Notes: a model not told the origin generated them from the sequence alone. A stretch of 54,347 nucleotides of DNA from JALHTG01 sp964653695 (GCA_964653695.1 CAZZFQ010000002.1:1-54347), one strand, 5' to 3'. Counted from the first letter of the stretch, positions 1-9,051 are shown. A program made the numbers and translations.

Positions 1-22
1 CAGATTCAGAGGAGGTGAACGC

Positions 23-181
23 ATGGCATTGCCACAGAGAGCCTTTGGAGGATCACTTGTCCTAGGCTTGGTCGTCACCATCGGAGGCCTTCTCGTAACG
101 GTCGCGGCCTTCTACTTGATCCTCAAAATCGCTGGACTTGTAGACGCATTGAAGGACAAGGTCAAGGAAATGAAAGTCTAG
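23..181 (+). CDS. Small single-span membrane protein, 52 aa
   Basis: The reading frame starts at an ATG 4 nt after a strong Shine-Dalgarno sequence (GGAGGTGA, 11-18) and ends in TAG. The 52-residue product has a short polar N-terminus, a continuous hydrophobic segment at about residues 9-40 long enough for one transmembrane helix, and a charged lysine-rich tail. I recognise no family. The ribosome binding site is the main evidence that it is translated. It lies upstream of the window's first recognisable genes on the same strand as nothing nearby, so context gives no function. Confidence 0.6.
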   Translation: MALPQRAFGGSLVLGLVVTIGGLLVTVAAFYLILKIAGLVDALKDKVKEMKV

Positions 182-294
182 ACGTGACTCTTCCCAATTT
201 TCTAGTGCAACCCCTCTTTCTATTGCGCCGATTTGGCCTTGTAATCAGGGTCACAATTCCAAGTGGACTAGGAACTGGACCAAAGACCTCAAAA

Positions 295-582
295 TCAGTC
301 TTTTATGGCTTCAATAATGCTGACGACGTTCCACAACTTCACGCGTGTATAAGCAGGCATGTTCGGGTCCTGAGATATCTCATCCAGAATCGAGATGGCG
401 TTCGATGCTCTCACACCCAGACTGTGCTCTGCCACCTGTAGGGCGTCTGCAGCCTCCTTCGCTGCCCGCCTAATATTCCTGGGAGTCGTATTATCTTGGG
501 CAACCTCATTAAGCACAACCAACGCCTGATTGATGCGCGACTGATACTCTTCCTTTCTCTTTGAAACCTTCTGCACTGGCAA
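295..582 (-). CDS. UPF0147 family protein
   Basis: This 95-residue helical protein matches the archaeal UPF0147 family in length and pattern: a segment around 'LNEVAQDNTTPRNIRRAAKE' is followed by a repeat-like segment with 'LDEISQDPNMPAYTR' near the C-terminus. The family is conserved in archaea and has no established biochemical role. The start is a TTG. It is transcribed divergently from the zinc-ribbon gene that begins at 648. Family assignment is secure and function is unknown. Confidence 0.85.
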   Translation of the reverse strand: MPVQKVSKRKEEYQSRINQALVVLNEVAQDNTTPRNIRRAAKEAADALQVAEHSLGVRASNAISILDEISQDPNMPAYTRVKLWNVVSIIEAIKD

Positions 583-647
583 GCTTGATCTCCACCATTA
601 ATAAGGGGATTACGCATCAATCTAACGAACTGACCTAAATTCTTTCC

Positions 648-1019
648 TTGGAGTTGCTCAGGTTGAAGGACGATGCGCAGTACCTGGCAAGGGCGGCAGA
701 GCTACTCAGATCTGGAGCAACCATGCTAGCCCAACCCTGCCCGGCCTGTAGCACTCCACTTTTCAAGGTTGGTGAACAGGTCGTCTGCGCTAAGTGTAAC
801 AAGCCAGTGATCATTCTGAAGGCGGCGGAAGACGAGACCAAGATCCTTCGCGAGAGAACTCTCGCGGGCACGGAGCAGACTTTGCTCGGAAAAATAGGGG
901 AGGTGCAGTCAGCGATCGAGAAGGAGCAGGATCCTGCGAAGATCACGCAACTCACGGAGAGCCTATCGAACTTGCTGAACGTGCTGGAGAAGCTGAGGAA
1001 GATTGAGGGCACGTCTTAG
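648..1019 (+). CDS. SSSCA1/autoantigen p27-type zinc-ribbon protein
   Basis: The 123-residue protein has an N-terminal helix (about 1-27), then a zinc ribbon with two CxxC knuckles ('CPAC' at about 31-34 and 'CAKC' at about 47-50), then a charged helical tail. This is the layout of archaeal proteins related to the Sjogren syndrome/scleroderma autoantigen 1 domain, whose role in archaea is not established. The start is TTG; the family helix begins at once, so no longer form is needed. It converges on the Hef gene, with a 12-bp gap. Confidence 0.75.
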   Translation: MELLRLKDDAQYLARAAELLRSGATMLAQPCPACSTPLFKVGEQVVCAKCNKPVIILKAAEDETKILRERTLAGTEQTLLGKIGEVQSAIEKEQDPAKITQLTESLSNLLNVLEKLRKIEGTS

Positions 1020-1031
1020 TAGGACTATGCG

Positions 1032-3290
1032 CTAGCCTTCTTCCCTCGTATACTTTGTGGTCAGGATCTCACGGATCCTTTCTGAGATCTTTTCGCCTAC
1101 GCCTTCGACTTCGCTGAGCTCCTCCTTGCTGGCCGTGAACACTTTCTCCACGGTTTCGAATCTTCTTAGAAGGCTTCGGGATCGAACTGCATCAATACTT
1201 GGAAGGCTGGCGACTATGAATTCCTGCAGTTCCTCAACGCTAAACGGCTTGCGTTCAGCTCTGATCCTAGGTTCACGCCTCTCCTTGATCTGCTCGCGCC
1301 TAGCAATCGAGAACAGAAGCAACGCGGTCTCCTCAGGAGTTCTCGTCCAGATGAGGGGTATTCGATAATCGATCAGGACGCTGGCGACCGCACCCATAAG
1401 TGCCTCCGAACTGATCTCCCTTGCGGTCGCAGCCCTCTCCCCCTCCACCACAAGGATGGGAACCTGATACGAATTTCTCATCGTTATCAGTTGATCGAAC
1501 AGGCGCCCATCCATTATTGAGCTCGCCAAATCGTCAACAGTTTTCCGCTCTACAGCGACCCTGTCTGAGAGAATGAAGTCCGAGGTCGCCAAGCTTTCGA
1601 TCTTTATCGAAGGATTGAGTCTGGCAAGTTCTCTCATGACTGGGGAGGCGCTCTCTCTTGAGTCGACAACGATTGTGACGGCCGGCTCCTTGAGCTCTGT
1701 AATCCTCTCCTCAAACTCCTCTAACCTTGGTTGCTCCTTTGCCGCCTTTGTAGAGATCTGAATATCACGTAGAGCCTCAGCCATCACACGCTCTTTTCTC
1801 CTAGCGATCCAGTAGTAGGCTTCATCTCTTGTCCCAACAGCCATCAAGATGGTTGCCTTGCCAGGCCCTTTCCTTCCCGTTCTTCCTCTTCGCTGAATGA
1901 ACCTGATGGCGCTGGGAACATTGTCATAGAAGATGACTTGGTCGCATTCCGCTATGTCCAAACCCTCTTCACCGATCTGCGTCGCTACAAGCACATTATG
2001 GACGCCCTGCTTGAACTGCTCAAGGGCTGTCGCCTGCTCCTTCTGCGAAAGGCCCTTGTCTTCGCCTTTCGTGACTTGACCAACGAGGCGTACCGCCGAA
2101 ATGCCTTGACGAGAGTTGAGCGTTTCAAGAAGTTTGACGGCAGTAGCACGATAGTTTGTGAAAACCATGATTCTTCTTGCTCCTCTCCCAAATGCCTCCT
2201 CGACCTCCTTGATCAGCTCTCCAATCTTCGGATGATCGATTCCCTCCTTCGCCGCTGCATCTATGAGTAGAAGTGATCTCTGAACCTGTTCATGCTCCAT
2301 CATTTTGCTCAACGCAGAGGACGGTCTGGTTTTCAACTTCATCTTTAGCGAGTCAATCTGCTGTTTGAGAGACGAGAATCCCTGCGTTTCTAGCAGTTCA
2401 ATCGCCTTGACTGCATGAATGCAAGAGTAGAGCCCTGACGAAACCGCACGCAACTCATCTTTTGACACGGTGGTGGATCTTCGTAGCTCGCGAATACTCT
2501 GCCTAGCCTCCAGGATCTCCCTAAGCCGGACTCTATCAGGGATCGTTTGTGTGAGTATTCCTATCTTCTGAGCAGCTTTGATCTGATCCCTTAGGAATTC
2601 TTGAAAGCCACGGCGAGTATCATGGAATATTTGAGGAAGAACTATGCTCTTCCACTCGACCTGAAGGCCACCAATATACGGTTTCACGTCAGGGCTGGAT
2701 ATGGTTCTTGCCTGCACCTGTCTGATGTGAAGGTTCCGACATACCTCCTCTATGGCTTCTCTCGTGGACCCGGGCGAAGCCGTGAGCCCCAAGATCAGCG
2801 AGTTCTCTTCTTGGGCGTACCGAGGACCTATGAACGTGTATGCATAATCCCCAACGGCTCTATGTGCCTCATCAAAGACAAGTAGGACAACGCCGGACAA
2901 ATGCAGGCGGCCAGTGATCAGATCATTCATGAAGACTTGGGGCGTCGAGAAAACAATCCTCTTCTTCCACAGCTCGACCCTCTGATCGGGCGGCGTCACA
3001 CCAGTTATCGCAACCATCGAGTCCGAGTTGACCATCAGAATCTTCGTGAAACTCCTATGATGCTGAAGAGTAAGTGGCCGAGTAGGAGCCATGACCACAA
3101 CTCTTCCTTCTCGGAATCGCGTCAGTCTTTCCGCAATCACCAAGGCCGCCACTACAGTCTTTCCCAAACCTGTTGGAAGACAGACAAGCGTGTTTGCCTT
3201 CAGACATTCCTTCGCGATTCGCTCCTGGTAGCTTCTGCTTTCAACAGTGCTCTTCTGTACCAAGGGATGCTCCACAAACCTCTGCGCCAT
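1032..3290 (-). CDS. hef: Hef-type DNA helicase/XPF-family endonuclease
   Basis: The protein (about 752 aa) joins an SF2 helicase to an XPF/ERCC4 nuclease. The helicase part has Walker A 'LPTGLGKT' (about 39-46), a DEAH box (about 140-143) and a C-terminal helicase motif 'QRRGRTGRKG'. The nuclease core follows, with 'VDSRE' and the catalytic 'ERKTVDDL' motif, then a C-terminal helix-hairpin-helix pair. Hef acts at stalled replication forks and branched DNA and is the archaeal relative of FANCM/XPF. A TTG directly precedes the ATG used here. The helicase-nuclease fusion is complete; many Crenarchaeota have only the nuclease half. Confidence 0.95.
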   Translation of the reverse strand: MAQRFVEHPLVQKSTVESRSYQERIAKECLKANTLVCLPTGLGKTVVAALVIAERLTRFREGRVVVMAPTRPLTLQHHRSFTKILMVNSDSMVAITGVTPPDQRVELWKKRIVFSTPQVFMNDLITGRLHLSGVVLLVFDEAHRAVGDYAYTFIGPRYAQEENSLILGLTASPGSTREAIEEVCRNLHIRQVQARTISSPDVKPYIGGLQVEWKSIVLPQIFHDTRRGFQEFLRDQIKAAQKIGILTQTIPDRVRLREILEARQSIRELRRSTTVSKDELRAVSSGLYSCIHAVKAIELLETQGFSSLKQQIDSLKMKLKTRPSSALSKMMEHEQVQRSLLLIDAAAKEGIDHPKIGELIKEVEEAFGRGARRIMVFTNYRATAVKLLETLNSRQGISAVRLVGQVTKGEDKGLSQKEQATALEQFKQGVHNVLVATQIGEEGLDIAECDQVIFYDNVPSAIRFIQRRGRTGRKGPGKATILMAVGTRDEAYYWIARRKERVMAEALRDIQISTKAAKEQPRLEEFEERITELKEPAVTIVVDSRESASPVMRELARLNPSIKIESLATSDFILSDRVAVERKTVDDLASSIMDGRLFDQLITMRNSYQVPILVVEGERAATAREISSEALMGAVASVLIDYRIPLIWTRTPEETALLLFSIARREQIKERREPRIRAERKPFSVEELQEFIVASLPSIDAVRSRSLLRRFETVEKVFTASKEELSEVEGVGEKISERIREILTTKYTREEG

Positions 3291-3438
3291 CAAACTTCGC
3301 CCATAGATTCAGGTAATGATTGACGTCGTCCCGCCCAAAGTGCTTTTTCCACTCGACACTACTCAACCAATATGGCATAATCGCTCATGGCATCTCAAAC
3401 ATCCGGAGAAGGTAGTCCGAACGTTTTCCGGCTTTGAG

Positions 3439-4074
3439 TCATCTTACTTGCAGTAGGTCTGCCTTCCTCAGGGCCTGAAGAGTCAACGCTAGAATCTCTT
3501 CTCTCACAATGTCGAATTTCCTATTTGAATCGACTTTGATAAGCTCACCTGACTCCACAAGATTAAGGTAAGTCTGGCGAACTTTCTTCTCCAGCTCCAC
3601 TCTTTCGAGCACACTTCTCCACCTCTTCCTCGCGAGCCCTATCTCAGCCGGGACATCTAGGTACAATGCTAGGTTCGGCTTGATCGCGAAATAGTTGACT
3701 TTGCGTATCCAATCTAGCTCCAAACCCTGCGCCCCCTGATAGGCCAGTGAGGAATAGACGTATCTGTCTGAGACAACGATCTTGCCCGCTTTGAGCATGG
3801 GAAGCAACTCAAACGTTAGATGATCAAACCTGTCAGCAGCGAATAGCAACGCCTCGACTTGCGGAGAGACCTTAGCTTCACGGAGAAACTTCTGCTCTAT
3901 GAATTGCCCTATCTGGAATCTGCTAGGCTCAGCCGTGTAAGCCATGTTGTAGCCGAGGTTCTGCAGCTCTTGACATAGTACCTTAGAATGAACGGTCTTT
4001 CCGCATCCGTCGATTCCTTCGATGACTATGAAGAAGCCCTTTCCGTTGGTCGACAAGTCTCCCATATCCAACAA
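3439..4074 (-). CDS. tmk: Thymidylate kinase (dTMP kinase)
   Basis: The enzyme phosphorylates dTMP to dTDP with ATP. The 211-residue protein has the family's usual length, the P-loop 'GIDGCGKT' (about 20-27), the substrate-binding 'DRYVYSSLAYQGAQG' region and 'LYLDVPAEIGLARKR' following it. A second in-frame ATG three codons on (4065) is an alternative start. A TATA-like element on the minus strand (4108-4115) sits about 38 bp upstream. Its neighbour, the HD phosphohydrolase, is divergently transcribed and may also act on nucleotides. Confidence 0.93.
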   Translation of the reverse strand: MLDMGDLSTNGKGFFIVIEGIDGCGKTVHSKVLCQELQNLGYNMAYTAEPSRFQIGQFIEQKFLREAKVSPQVEALLFAADRFDHLTFELLPMLKAGKIVVSDRYVYSSLAYQGAQGLELDWIRKVNYFAIKPNLALYLDVPAEIGLARKRWRSVLERVELEKKVRQTYLNLVESGELIKVDSNRKFDIVREEILALTLQALRKADLLQVR

Positions 4075-4107
4075 TTACGGGCCGAACGTATGTGTACAAT
4101 CCAGCCG

Positions 4108-4115
4108 TATAAAAA
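4108..4115 (-). promoter_or_regulatory. TATA-like box for tmk
   Basis: The minus strand reads TTTTTATA here, in an A/T-rich stretch about 38 bp upstream of the tmk start at 4074. This position suits an archaeal TATA box with a very short leader. It is a pattern match only. Confidence 0.45.
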
Positions 4116-4308
4116 AGACAAACGTCTCTTCACTGGGGCGTCATAATGGGGTGAACTGCTAAGCTAGGAGGAGATGGCAAGCGATTCGTTACCTATCCAA
4201 CTCTAAACCAGAAGCAATATTATGCCCATCAAGCAAGGCTAGTTTCTAGAAGCCTTCCAGAATGCGTTTGATTCCCTCGCACAATGCACGGCTTGAGGAA
4301 GAGTAAGA

Positions 4309-5598
4309 ATGGCTGAGTACAGCAATCAACCCACGTTCTGGGGGTTCATAAAAGACCCTCTCTACGGCTACATACGACTGAAAGAGTCCGAGAAGAACAT
4401 AGTTGATACGAAGGCCGTTCAGAGGCTTCGCAGAATAAAGCAGCTCAGTGGAGCAGAATATGTCTATCCCGCTGCCAACCATACTCGGTTCGAGCATTCT
4501 TTAGGGGCCTTTCATCTTGCGGGCACTTTGGCATCCAGTCTCCCTGTGAAACTGAAGCCCGAAGACGTGACGAAGCTGAAGATAGCTGCCCTGTTACACG
4601 ATGTTGGACATGCGCCCTTCTCTCACTTGCTTGAACCTACAATGAGGCAGGTTCTGGGAAAGACGCATGAAGACCTAGGCACTTGGATAGTCATGAGATC
4701 AAGTCTTTCCGACACCTTGCGGAAAGAGGGAATGGACCCTAACGAGATGGGGAAGCTTGCAATTGGCAAGCTTGCTGATAATGAGAGGCGGTTCATGAAC
4801 CAAATCATACGAAGTTCTGTTGATGTAGACAAGATGGACTTCGTTGTCAGAGACTCGTACCACACGGGTGCAGGGTATGGGATGGTCGACATATTTCGCC
4901 TCATCTACACGATGGACGTATTAGATGGAGATTTGGCGGTGAACTCAACAGCGATTCCGACTCTGGAGACTTTTCTACTCGGCAGACTCGAATCCTTCAG
5001 AGCAATATACTTTCACCGGGCCTCCAGGGCAGCACAGATAATGATACAGAAGGCTCTGGAGCGGGCCGAGCCGGAACTGAAACTCCTGTCCTTTCGAACT
5101 CCCGACGAGTACATTGCCCTGGATGACTACTCCGTATGGTCCCAACTTAAGGCCTGTCAGAAATCAAGGTCACTTATTGAAGACATTGAGAGTCGGAGGC
5201 TGATCAAGTGTTCCTATGAGAAGACTTTCTTCGCGAAGGATGAGCTTCTTTCAAGTGTCTTCACCAATGACGCTGTAAGGCAGCAGATGGAGCAGGAAAT
5301 AGCACTCAAAGCGAAGGTGGATCCTGAACAGGTATGCATCGACGTTCCGTCCCTGCCCTCAGTGCCGTACCATTACGCTATGGAGATAGAGCCGATGGAT
5401 ATTCCCGTCTTCCATGAGACTAAGGAAGGGAAGAAGGTTAGAGTCAGTTTAACTGAGCTTTCTCAAATAATAGGCGTCATGCGTGTCTTCATGAACATAA
5501 TCCGAGTCTACACCGTCCAGAAGCATCGAGAAGCAGTAATGAAAGCTTCAGAGGATATCTTGGGAAAGCCTTCTATATCCTCACAAGTATCCTACTGA
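4309..5598 (+). CDS. HD-domain phosphohydrolase (dNTPase/SAMHD1-like)
   Basis: The 429-residue protein carries an N-terminal HD domain with metal-binding residues visible in 'HTRFEHSLG', 'ALLHDVGHAPFSH' and 'SSVDVDKMDFVVRDSYH'. This arrangement is typical of the COG1078 group related to SAMHD1 and dGTP triphosphohydrolases, so hydrolysis of dNTPs or a related phosphate ester is likely, but the substrate cannot be read from sequence. The start is an ATG preceded by the purine-rich run GAGGAAGAG. The 3' end overlaps the convergent gene at 5592 by 7 bp. Confidence 0.88.
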   Translation: MAEYSNQPTFWGFIKDPLYGYIRLKESEKNIVDTKAVQRLRRIKQLSGAEYVYPAANHTRFEHSLGAFHLAGTLASSLPVKLKPEDVTKLKIAALLHDVGHAPFSHLLEPTMRQVLGKTHEDLGTWIVMRSSLSDTLRKEGMDPNEMGKLAIGKLADNERRFMNQIIRSSVDVDKMDFVVRDSYHTGAGYGMVDIFRLIYTMDVLDGDLAVNSTAIPTLETFLLGRLESFRAIYFHRASRAAQIMIQKALERAEPELKLLSFRTPDEYIALDDYSVWSQLKACQKSRSLIEDIESRRLIKCSYEKTFFAKDELLSSVFTNDAVRQQMEQEIALKAKVDPEQVCIDVPSLPSVPYHYAMEIEPMDIPVFHETKEGKKVRVSLTELSQIIGVMRVFMNIIRVYTVQKHREAVMKASEDILGKPSISSQVSY

Positions 5599-5933
5599 CT
5601 CTGCTGCTTTCGAGCAAGATCATCCAAGAGAGCAGCAGCTATTCTGATTCCTTCAGGCTCAGGTATCTCCACGTTCACAGAGGCAAGGCTCATCTTCTTG
5701 AAGGAACCTGCCACCCTCTCGGCCAACGCCCTGGCTGATAGGAGGTACTTTCCCCCGAGCAACACAGAGGAGGTAGTGACTTGGCTCTCTCCGGGTCCTG
5801 GTAACGCGATCGCGAGAGTTCCAAGCTTCATGGCTCCTTCGTAGAAGAACGCCAGAAAGGCGTTGCCAAGATCAAGTATGCTTAGGCGGAAGACCTTGCC
5901 ATCCTTCTCTATGCTTGCTTCCTTGAACGACAT
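5592..5933 (-). CDS. Conserved hypothetical protein downstream of RNA kinase
   Basis: This protein of about 113 aa has alternating beta and helical patterns, for example 'LGTLAIALPGP', 'TTSSVLLGGKYLLSARALAERVA' and 'ASVNVEIPEPEG', and a short C-terminal helix. I do not recognise it with confidence. Size and strand pattern would allow a proteasome-assembly-chaperone (PAC3/PAC4-like) fold, which is a guess. The ATG at 5933 is used here; a TTG at 5960, directly after the stop of the upstream kinase, would add nine residues. It is probably co-transcribed with that kinase. Confidence 0.6.
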   Translation of the reverse strand: MSFKEASIEKDGKVFRLSILDLGNAFLAFFYEGAMKLGTLAIALPGPGESQVTTSSVLLGGKYLLSARALAERVAGSFKKMSLASVNVEIPEPEGIRIAAALLDDLARKQQSQ

Positions 5934-5960
5934 CGCAACTCTAACAGAGTTTGCTCTCAA

Positions 5961-7118
5961 TCAGTATATGAACACGGGGGATAAACCCGGCGTCCGGCAC
6001 GACGCCATTCTCTCTTGGCTTAGCTCCACCAGAGACGGGATCTCCTTTCCATCCTCGTTCAGTTTTACTGCACCAAACTCGATACTATTCGCCAGCTTTT
6101 TGACAGGAGTATAGATCCTAAGGACCCCTTCTCTCTGTTCCACTTCCTTCAATATGCCTATGCCGAGAAGAAGATCTTCGTCATTCAAGAAACCCACGAT
6201 TGAGTGAAGCTTCTGAGCGGCAGCTAAGAGCCGGCCGTTTCTCACATCGACTCCCTTCAACTTTACTCTATCAAAATTGATGTGCCGAGTGACAGCACCT
6301 GTCAGATGTTTCCTGTAAGAGAGTTCTCTCACTCTTCGTCTTTCATCTCTGGTTCTTTTCCTTATGACTGTCGGAGATTGAACCTTGATCGCAGTGGTTC
6401 TTATCGCCTCCAGTATATGGTCCGCCTCATAGTCAGATTGGATTACCACAACAAGGTCTGGGGAGATCTCGTTGATCATTCTGGCCTTGAAGGCGCAGGC
6501 CTCATCGTCTGCGATCCAGCCATCTGTGTTTATAATGACGGGACCGTGGTGCATCGAGCACAGATCCATGAGCCTCTTTATTCCCAGAATGACTTTATCC
6601 GTAGCAGGAGCAGGACTAGTGTGCCCCACGAAAAACATCGAAACCGGATCGAGATCCCCTAAAGAGAGAAGATATCCGTCAGTCGCTCCAAGTCCAATGG
6701 TTGTCGGGGGACCAATGTCAGACTGCCCCACATCGGCATCGATCACCGAGACGTTTGGATAGTCGTTCAGTAGGATATTTGCGAGGTAGGTACACAGGGT
6801 ACTCTTCCCCGAGTCCACATCTCCAATAGCAAGGACCTTCGGACAAGGAATCTCCAGGGCCGCTTCGGCAAAGCTCTTCCACGAGCTTGGTATCGTGGTA
6901 CCATCGATTTCAGCTAAACTGGCACTATTCCCTAAAGAAGTCTCGATGACACTATCGGTAACTGCTTCAACCGGTATTTGCTTCTCTTCTCTCACCAGTA
7001 ACTTCTCGTCCTTCTCAAAGGGCGCACCTAGAACCGTTGCCTCGCCCTCAATCAATCTGAAAGACGCTGGGCCGGAAACCAGCAAGGTTCTTCCGGCAGA
7101 CAAAGCCGTATTTCGCAT
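5961..7118 (-). CDS. Clp1/Grc3-type polynucleotide 5'-hydroxyl kinase
   Basis: The protein (385 aa from this start) has a P-loop 'GDVDSGKST' (about 99-107) followed by 'VIDADVGQSDIGPP', the signature of the Clp1/Grc3/Nol9 family of 5'-hydroxyl polynucleotide kinases. Archaeal members phosphorylate RNA and can serve in RNA maturation or repair. The N- and C-terminal beta-rich domains flank the kinase core as in the family. An ATG at 7151 would add 11 residues and overlap radB; the ATG at 7118 is preferred because a TATA-like CTTAAATG (7148-7155) lies about 33 bp upstream of it. Confidence 0.88.
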   Translation of the reverse strand: MRNTALSAGRTLLVSGPASFRLIEGEATVLGAPFEKDEKLLVREEKQIPVEAVTDSVIETSLGNSASLAEIDGTTIPSSWKSFAEAALEIPCPKVLAIGDVDSGKSTLCTYLANILLNDYPNVSVIDADVGQSDIGPPTTIGLGATDGYLLSLGDLDPVSMFFVGHTSPAPATDKVILGIKRLMDLCSMHHGPVIINTDGWIADDEACAFKARMINEISPDLVVVIQSDYEADHILEAIRTTAIKVQSPTVIRKRTRDERRRVRELSYRKHLTGAVTRHINFDRVKLKGVDVRNGRLLAAAQKLHSIVGFLNDEDLLLGIGILKEVEQREGVLRIYTPVKKLANSIEFGAVKLNEDGKEIPSLVELSQERMASCRTPGLSPVFIY

Positions 7119-7132
7119 GGTACGCCTCGTCC

Positions 7133-7906
7133 ATGAACGCTCCTTACACATTTAAGCTAATCTCAGAAGCAACATATGGCCAAAGCAAAGCTGGAACCCA
7201 CTTGAGATCTCGACCGGACACAGTGCCAACCGGGTGCTCGTCGCTTGACGCTGTGCTTCATGGAGGTTTTCCATTCTCCCAACTTAGCCTCGTATATGGA
7301 GAGGCTTCGACTGGAAAGACAACTCTGACAATTCAATGTGCGGTTGAATGCGCGAAGAGAGATCTCAAGGTACTATACGTTGATGCAGATAGATCGTTTT
7401 CCCAGAACCGACTTGCCCAAGTCGCCAGCGACCAACTGGAGAGAATCTCTTCCAATATTGTCGTGTTCGTTCCGGAAACCTTCTCGGAGCAGACCTCTCT
7501 CGTTGAGGGGATAGAAAGTTACGTCAGTGGAAGCACGGGCATGATAGTACTGGATACCATAACATCACTCTATCGCTCATCTCTAGGATCGAGTGAAAGA
7601 GTATTCGCCCAGAACAGAGAGCTCAATAGGCAGCTGGCATACCTCGCAGAGTTGGCTGCCTTGAGACATGTCGCGGTTCTACTTACAAGCCAAGTACATG
7701 CCTTGCCTTTCCGTCCAGCAAATCAAACCGAACCTGTCGCCAGACGCATACTCACCTACTGGTCCAGAGTCATACTGAAGCTCGCCTCGACAGCGAACCC
7801 CAGAGTCAAGTCAGCTCTGCTTGAGCGACACTCATCGCCTAACGTTGCACTCGCATCATGTCTTCTAAGGATTACGGAGAGAGGCTTGGAAGGAGTCGAA
7901 GCTTAA
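7133..7906 (+). CDS. radB: RadB-like recombinase paralogue
   Basis: The 257-residue protein is a RecA/RadA-core ATPase without the N-terminal helix-hairpin-helix domain of RadA, which is the RadB layout. Walker A is 'GEASTGKTT' (about 56-64) and Walker B is 'GMIVLDTITSLYR'. 'TGCSSLDAVLHGG' is the usual start of the core. RadB helps load or regulate RadA at recombination sites. The ATG used adds about 30 residues ahead of the core; a TTG at 7202 is a plausible alternative. It is divergent from the RNA kinase, with only 14 bp between the chosen starts. Confidence 0.88.
   Translation: MNAPYTFKLISEATYGQSKAGTHLRSRPDTVPTGCSSLDAVLHGGFPFSQLSLVYGEASTGKTTLTIQCAVECAKRDLKVLYVDADRSFSQNRLAQVASDQLERISSNIVVFVPETFSEQTSLVEGIESYVSGSTGMIVLDTITSLYRSSLGSSERVFAQNRELNRQLAYLAELAALRHVAVLLTSQVHALPFRPANQTEPVARRILTYWSRVILKLASTANPRVKSALLERHSSPNVALASCLLRITERGLEGVEA
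7148..7155 (-). promoter_or_regulatory. TATA-like box for the RNA kinase gene
   Basis: The minus strand reads CTTAAATG about 33 bp upstream of the ATG at 7118, suiting a nearly leaderless transcript. It lies inside the first codons of radB as annotated, which is one reason to suspect that radB starts further downstream. Confidence 0.4.
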
Positions 7907-7949
7907 TGCACACTGCCACGCTGAGACATCCGCCACGGAGCCATGACCT

Positions 7950-8456
7950 TTGGAACTAGTCATAACCCTTGGCGACGCGATCTCAGCACTAGTTTTCATC
8001 CTTCCTACTTATGCAGCCAACTCCATTCCGGCAATCTTTGGCAAAGGAACACCGATAGATCATGGGCGGTGCTTCATAGACGGTGAAAGGATTTTCGGTT
8101 CTCACAAGACAGTCAGGGGATTCCTAAGCGGCCTCCTCGCGGGACTCTTAGTTTCTGCTGCGATGGCAACGATATACTCCATTGAACTCCTGTTTTTTGG
8201 TGTTCTTGTCTCCACCGGCGCGTTGGTAGGTGACCTAGCTGGGGCATTCGTCAAGAGGCGTATGAGGCTCCCTCCGGGTTATCCATTGCCGTTGCTAGAT
8301 CAACTTGACTTTGTGTTCGGTGGAATCCTGGTTCTATATCCATTCTACAAACTGAGTCGAGGAGCCGTCTTCCTCATTCTTCTTGTTACTCCCGCAGTTC
8401 ACTTACTTGCGAACATGATAGCCTATCTTCTAAGAATCAAGAAGACTTTCTGGTAG
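7950..8456 (+). CDS. carS: CDP-archaeol synthase
   Basis: CarS activates digeranylgeranylglyceryl phosphate with CTP to make the CDP-linked precursor of archaeal membrane lipids. The 168-residue integral membrane protein has about five hydrophobic segments and family motifs: 'LPTYAANSIPAIFG', 'HGRCFIDGERIFGSHKTVRG' and 'GDLAGAFVKRRMRLPPG'. The start is TTG; the only nearby ATG is out of frame. It follows radB on the same strand after 43 bp. Confidence 0.93.
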   Translation: MELVITLGDAISALVFILPTYAANSIPAIFGKGTPIDHGRCFIDGERIFGSHKTVRGFLSGLLAGLLVSAAMATIYSIELLFFGVLVSTGALVGDLAGAFVKRRMRLPPGYPLPLLDQLDFVFGGILVLYPFYKLSRGAVFLILLVTPAVHLLANMIAYLLRIKKTFW

Positions 8457-8465
8457 ATGCCCCAA

Positions 8466-8813
8466 CTAGTAACCTATCTTTGATGACAGGAACGAAGTGC
8501 AGTAGTAGACTGCTAGGAGTGTGACCATAAGGCCGAGGATGAGCATTAGATACGCCTGTCTCGGATTATAGACCAGACGTGTGCTTCTGAGCAGCAAGTA
8601 AAGGCCTAGCACTCCAAGAAAATACAGCAGGCCAGCCAATATGCTCTCGTTCAGAGTCTGAAGGTGAATGCTGCCTCTGTAGACGAAGGTCCACCCCGAA
8701 CCCTTTGGCAACAGTGCAAGAGGCTTCTCCAAAACATCGAAGACTCCACCGGCCAAGACGAAGACGGCAAAAATAATCGTCGCAGCTAGTAGCAGAGTCG
8801 TGGATGGCTTCAT
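8466..8813 (-). CDS. Multi-span membrane protein, possibly Ost3/6-like
   Basis: The protein (115 aa from the ATG at 8813) has an N-terminal hydrophobic helix, a loop containing 'LALLPKGSGW', and two or three C-terminal transmembrane segments around 'GLLYFLGVLGLYLLLRST' and 'AYLMLILGLMVTLLAVYY'. The pattern recalls the membrane part of Ost3/Ost6-type oligosaccharyltransferase subunits reported in some archaea; that is a low-certainty guess, though AglB is encoded 7 kb away. The open frame extends to 8969, but the added residues are unlike the rest, and a TATA-like CTATAGG lies about 37 bp upstream of 8813. Confidence 0.6.
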   Translation of the reverse strand: MKPSTTLLLAATIIFAVFVLAGGVFDVLEKPLALLPKGSGWTFVYRGSIHLQTLNESILAGLLYFLGVLGLYLLLRSTRLVYNPRQAYLMLILGLMVTLLAVYYCTSFLSSKIGY

Positions 8814-9051
8814 CGCCCTAGCCCGAGGGATTCCTGCCCCTCGAAACCTATAGCCAAGATTGACGAAGAGCCTCTTGACTCTCCATGAAATCTTACCAAT
8901 CCTAGCCTTCAACACATGCCATCCGCAGCCAAATTGCGCAGAGACTAAGGACAGCACAAACTTAAGCATATCTCACAATCTTGCCCAAGGATAGATGGTC
9001 ACGGCTTTCGGAATACCTGAGCGTTCTCAAATTCATAGACAATCAAAACAA

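Noticed and set aside
4174..4206. A 10-codon ORF directly after AGGAGGAG in the tmk/HD intergenic region.
   Set aside because: The Shine-Dalgarno sequence touches the ATG with no proper spacing, and the peptide has no recognisable feature.
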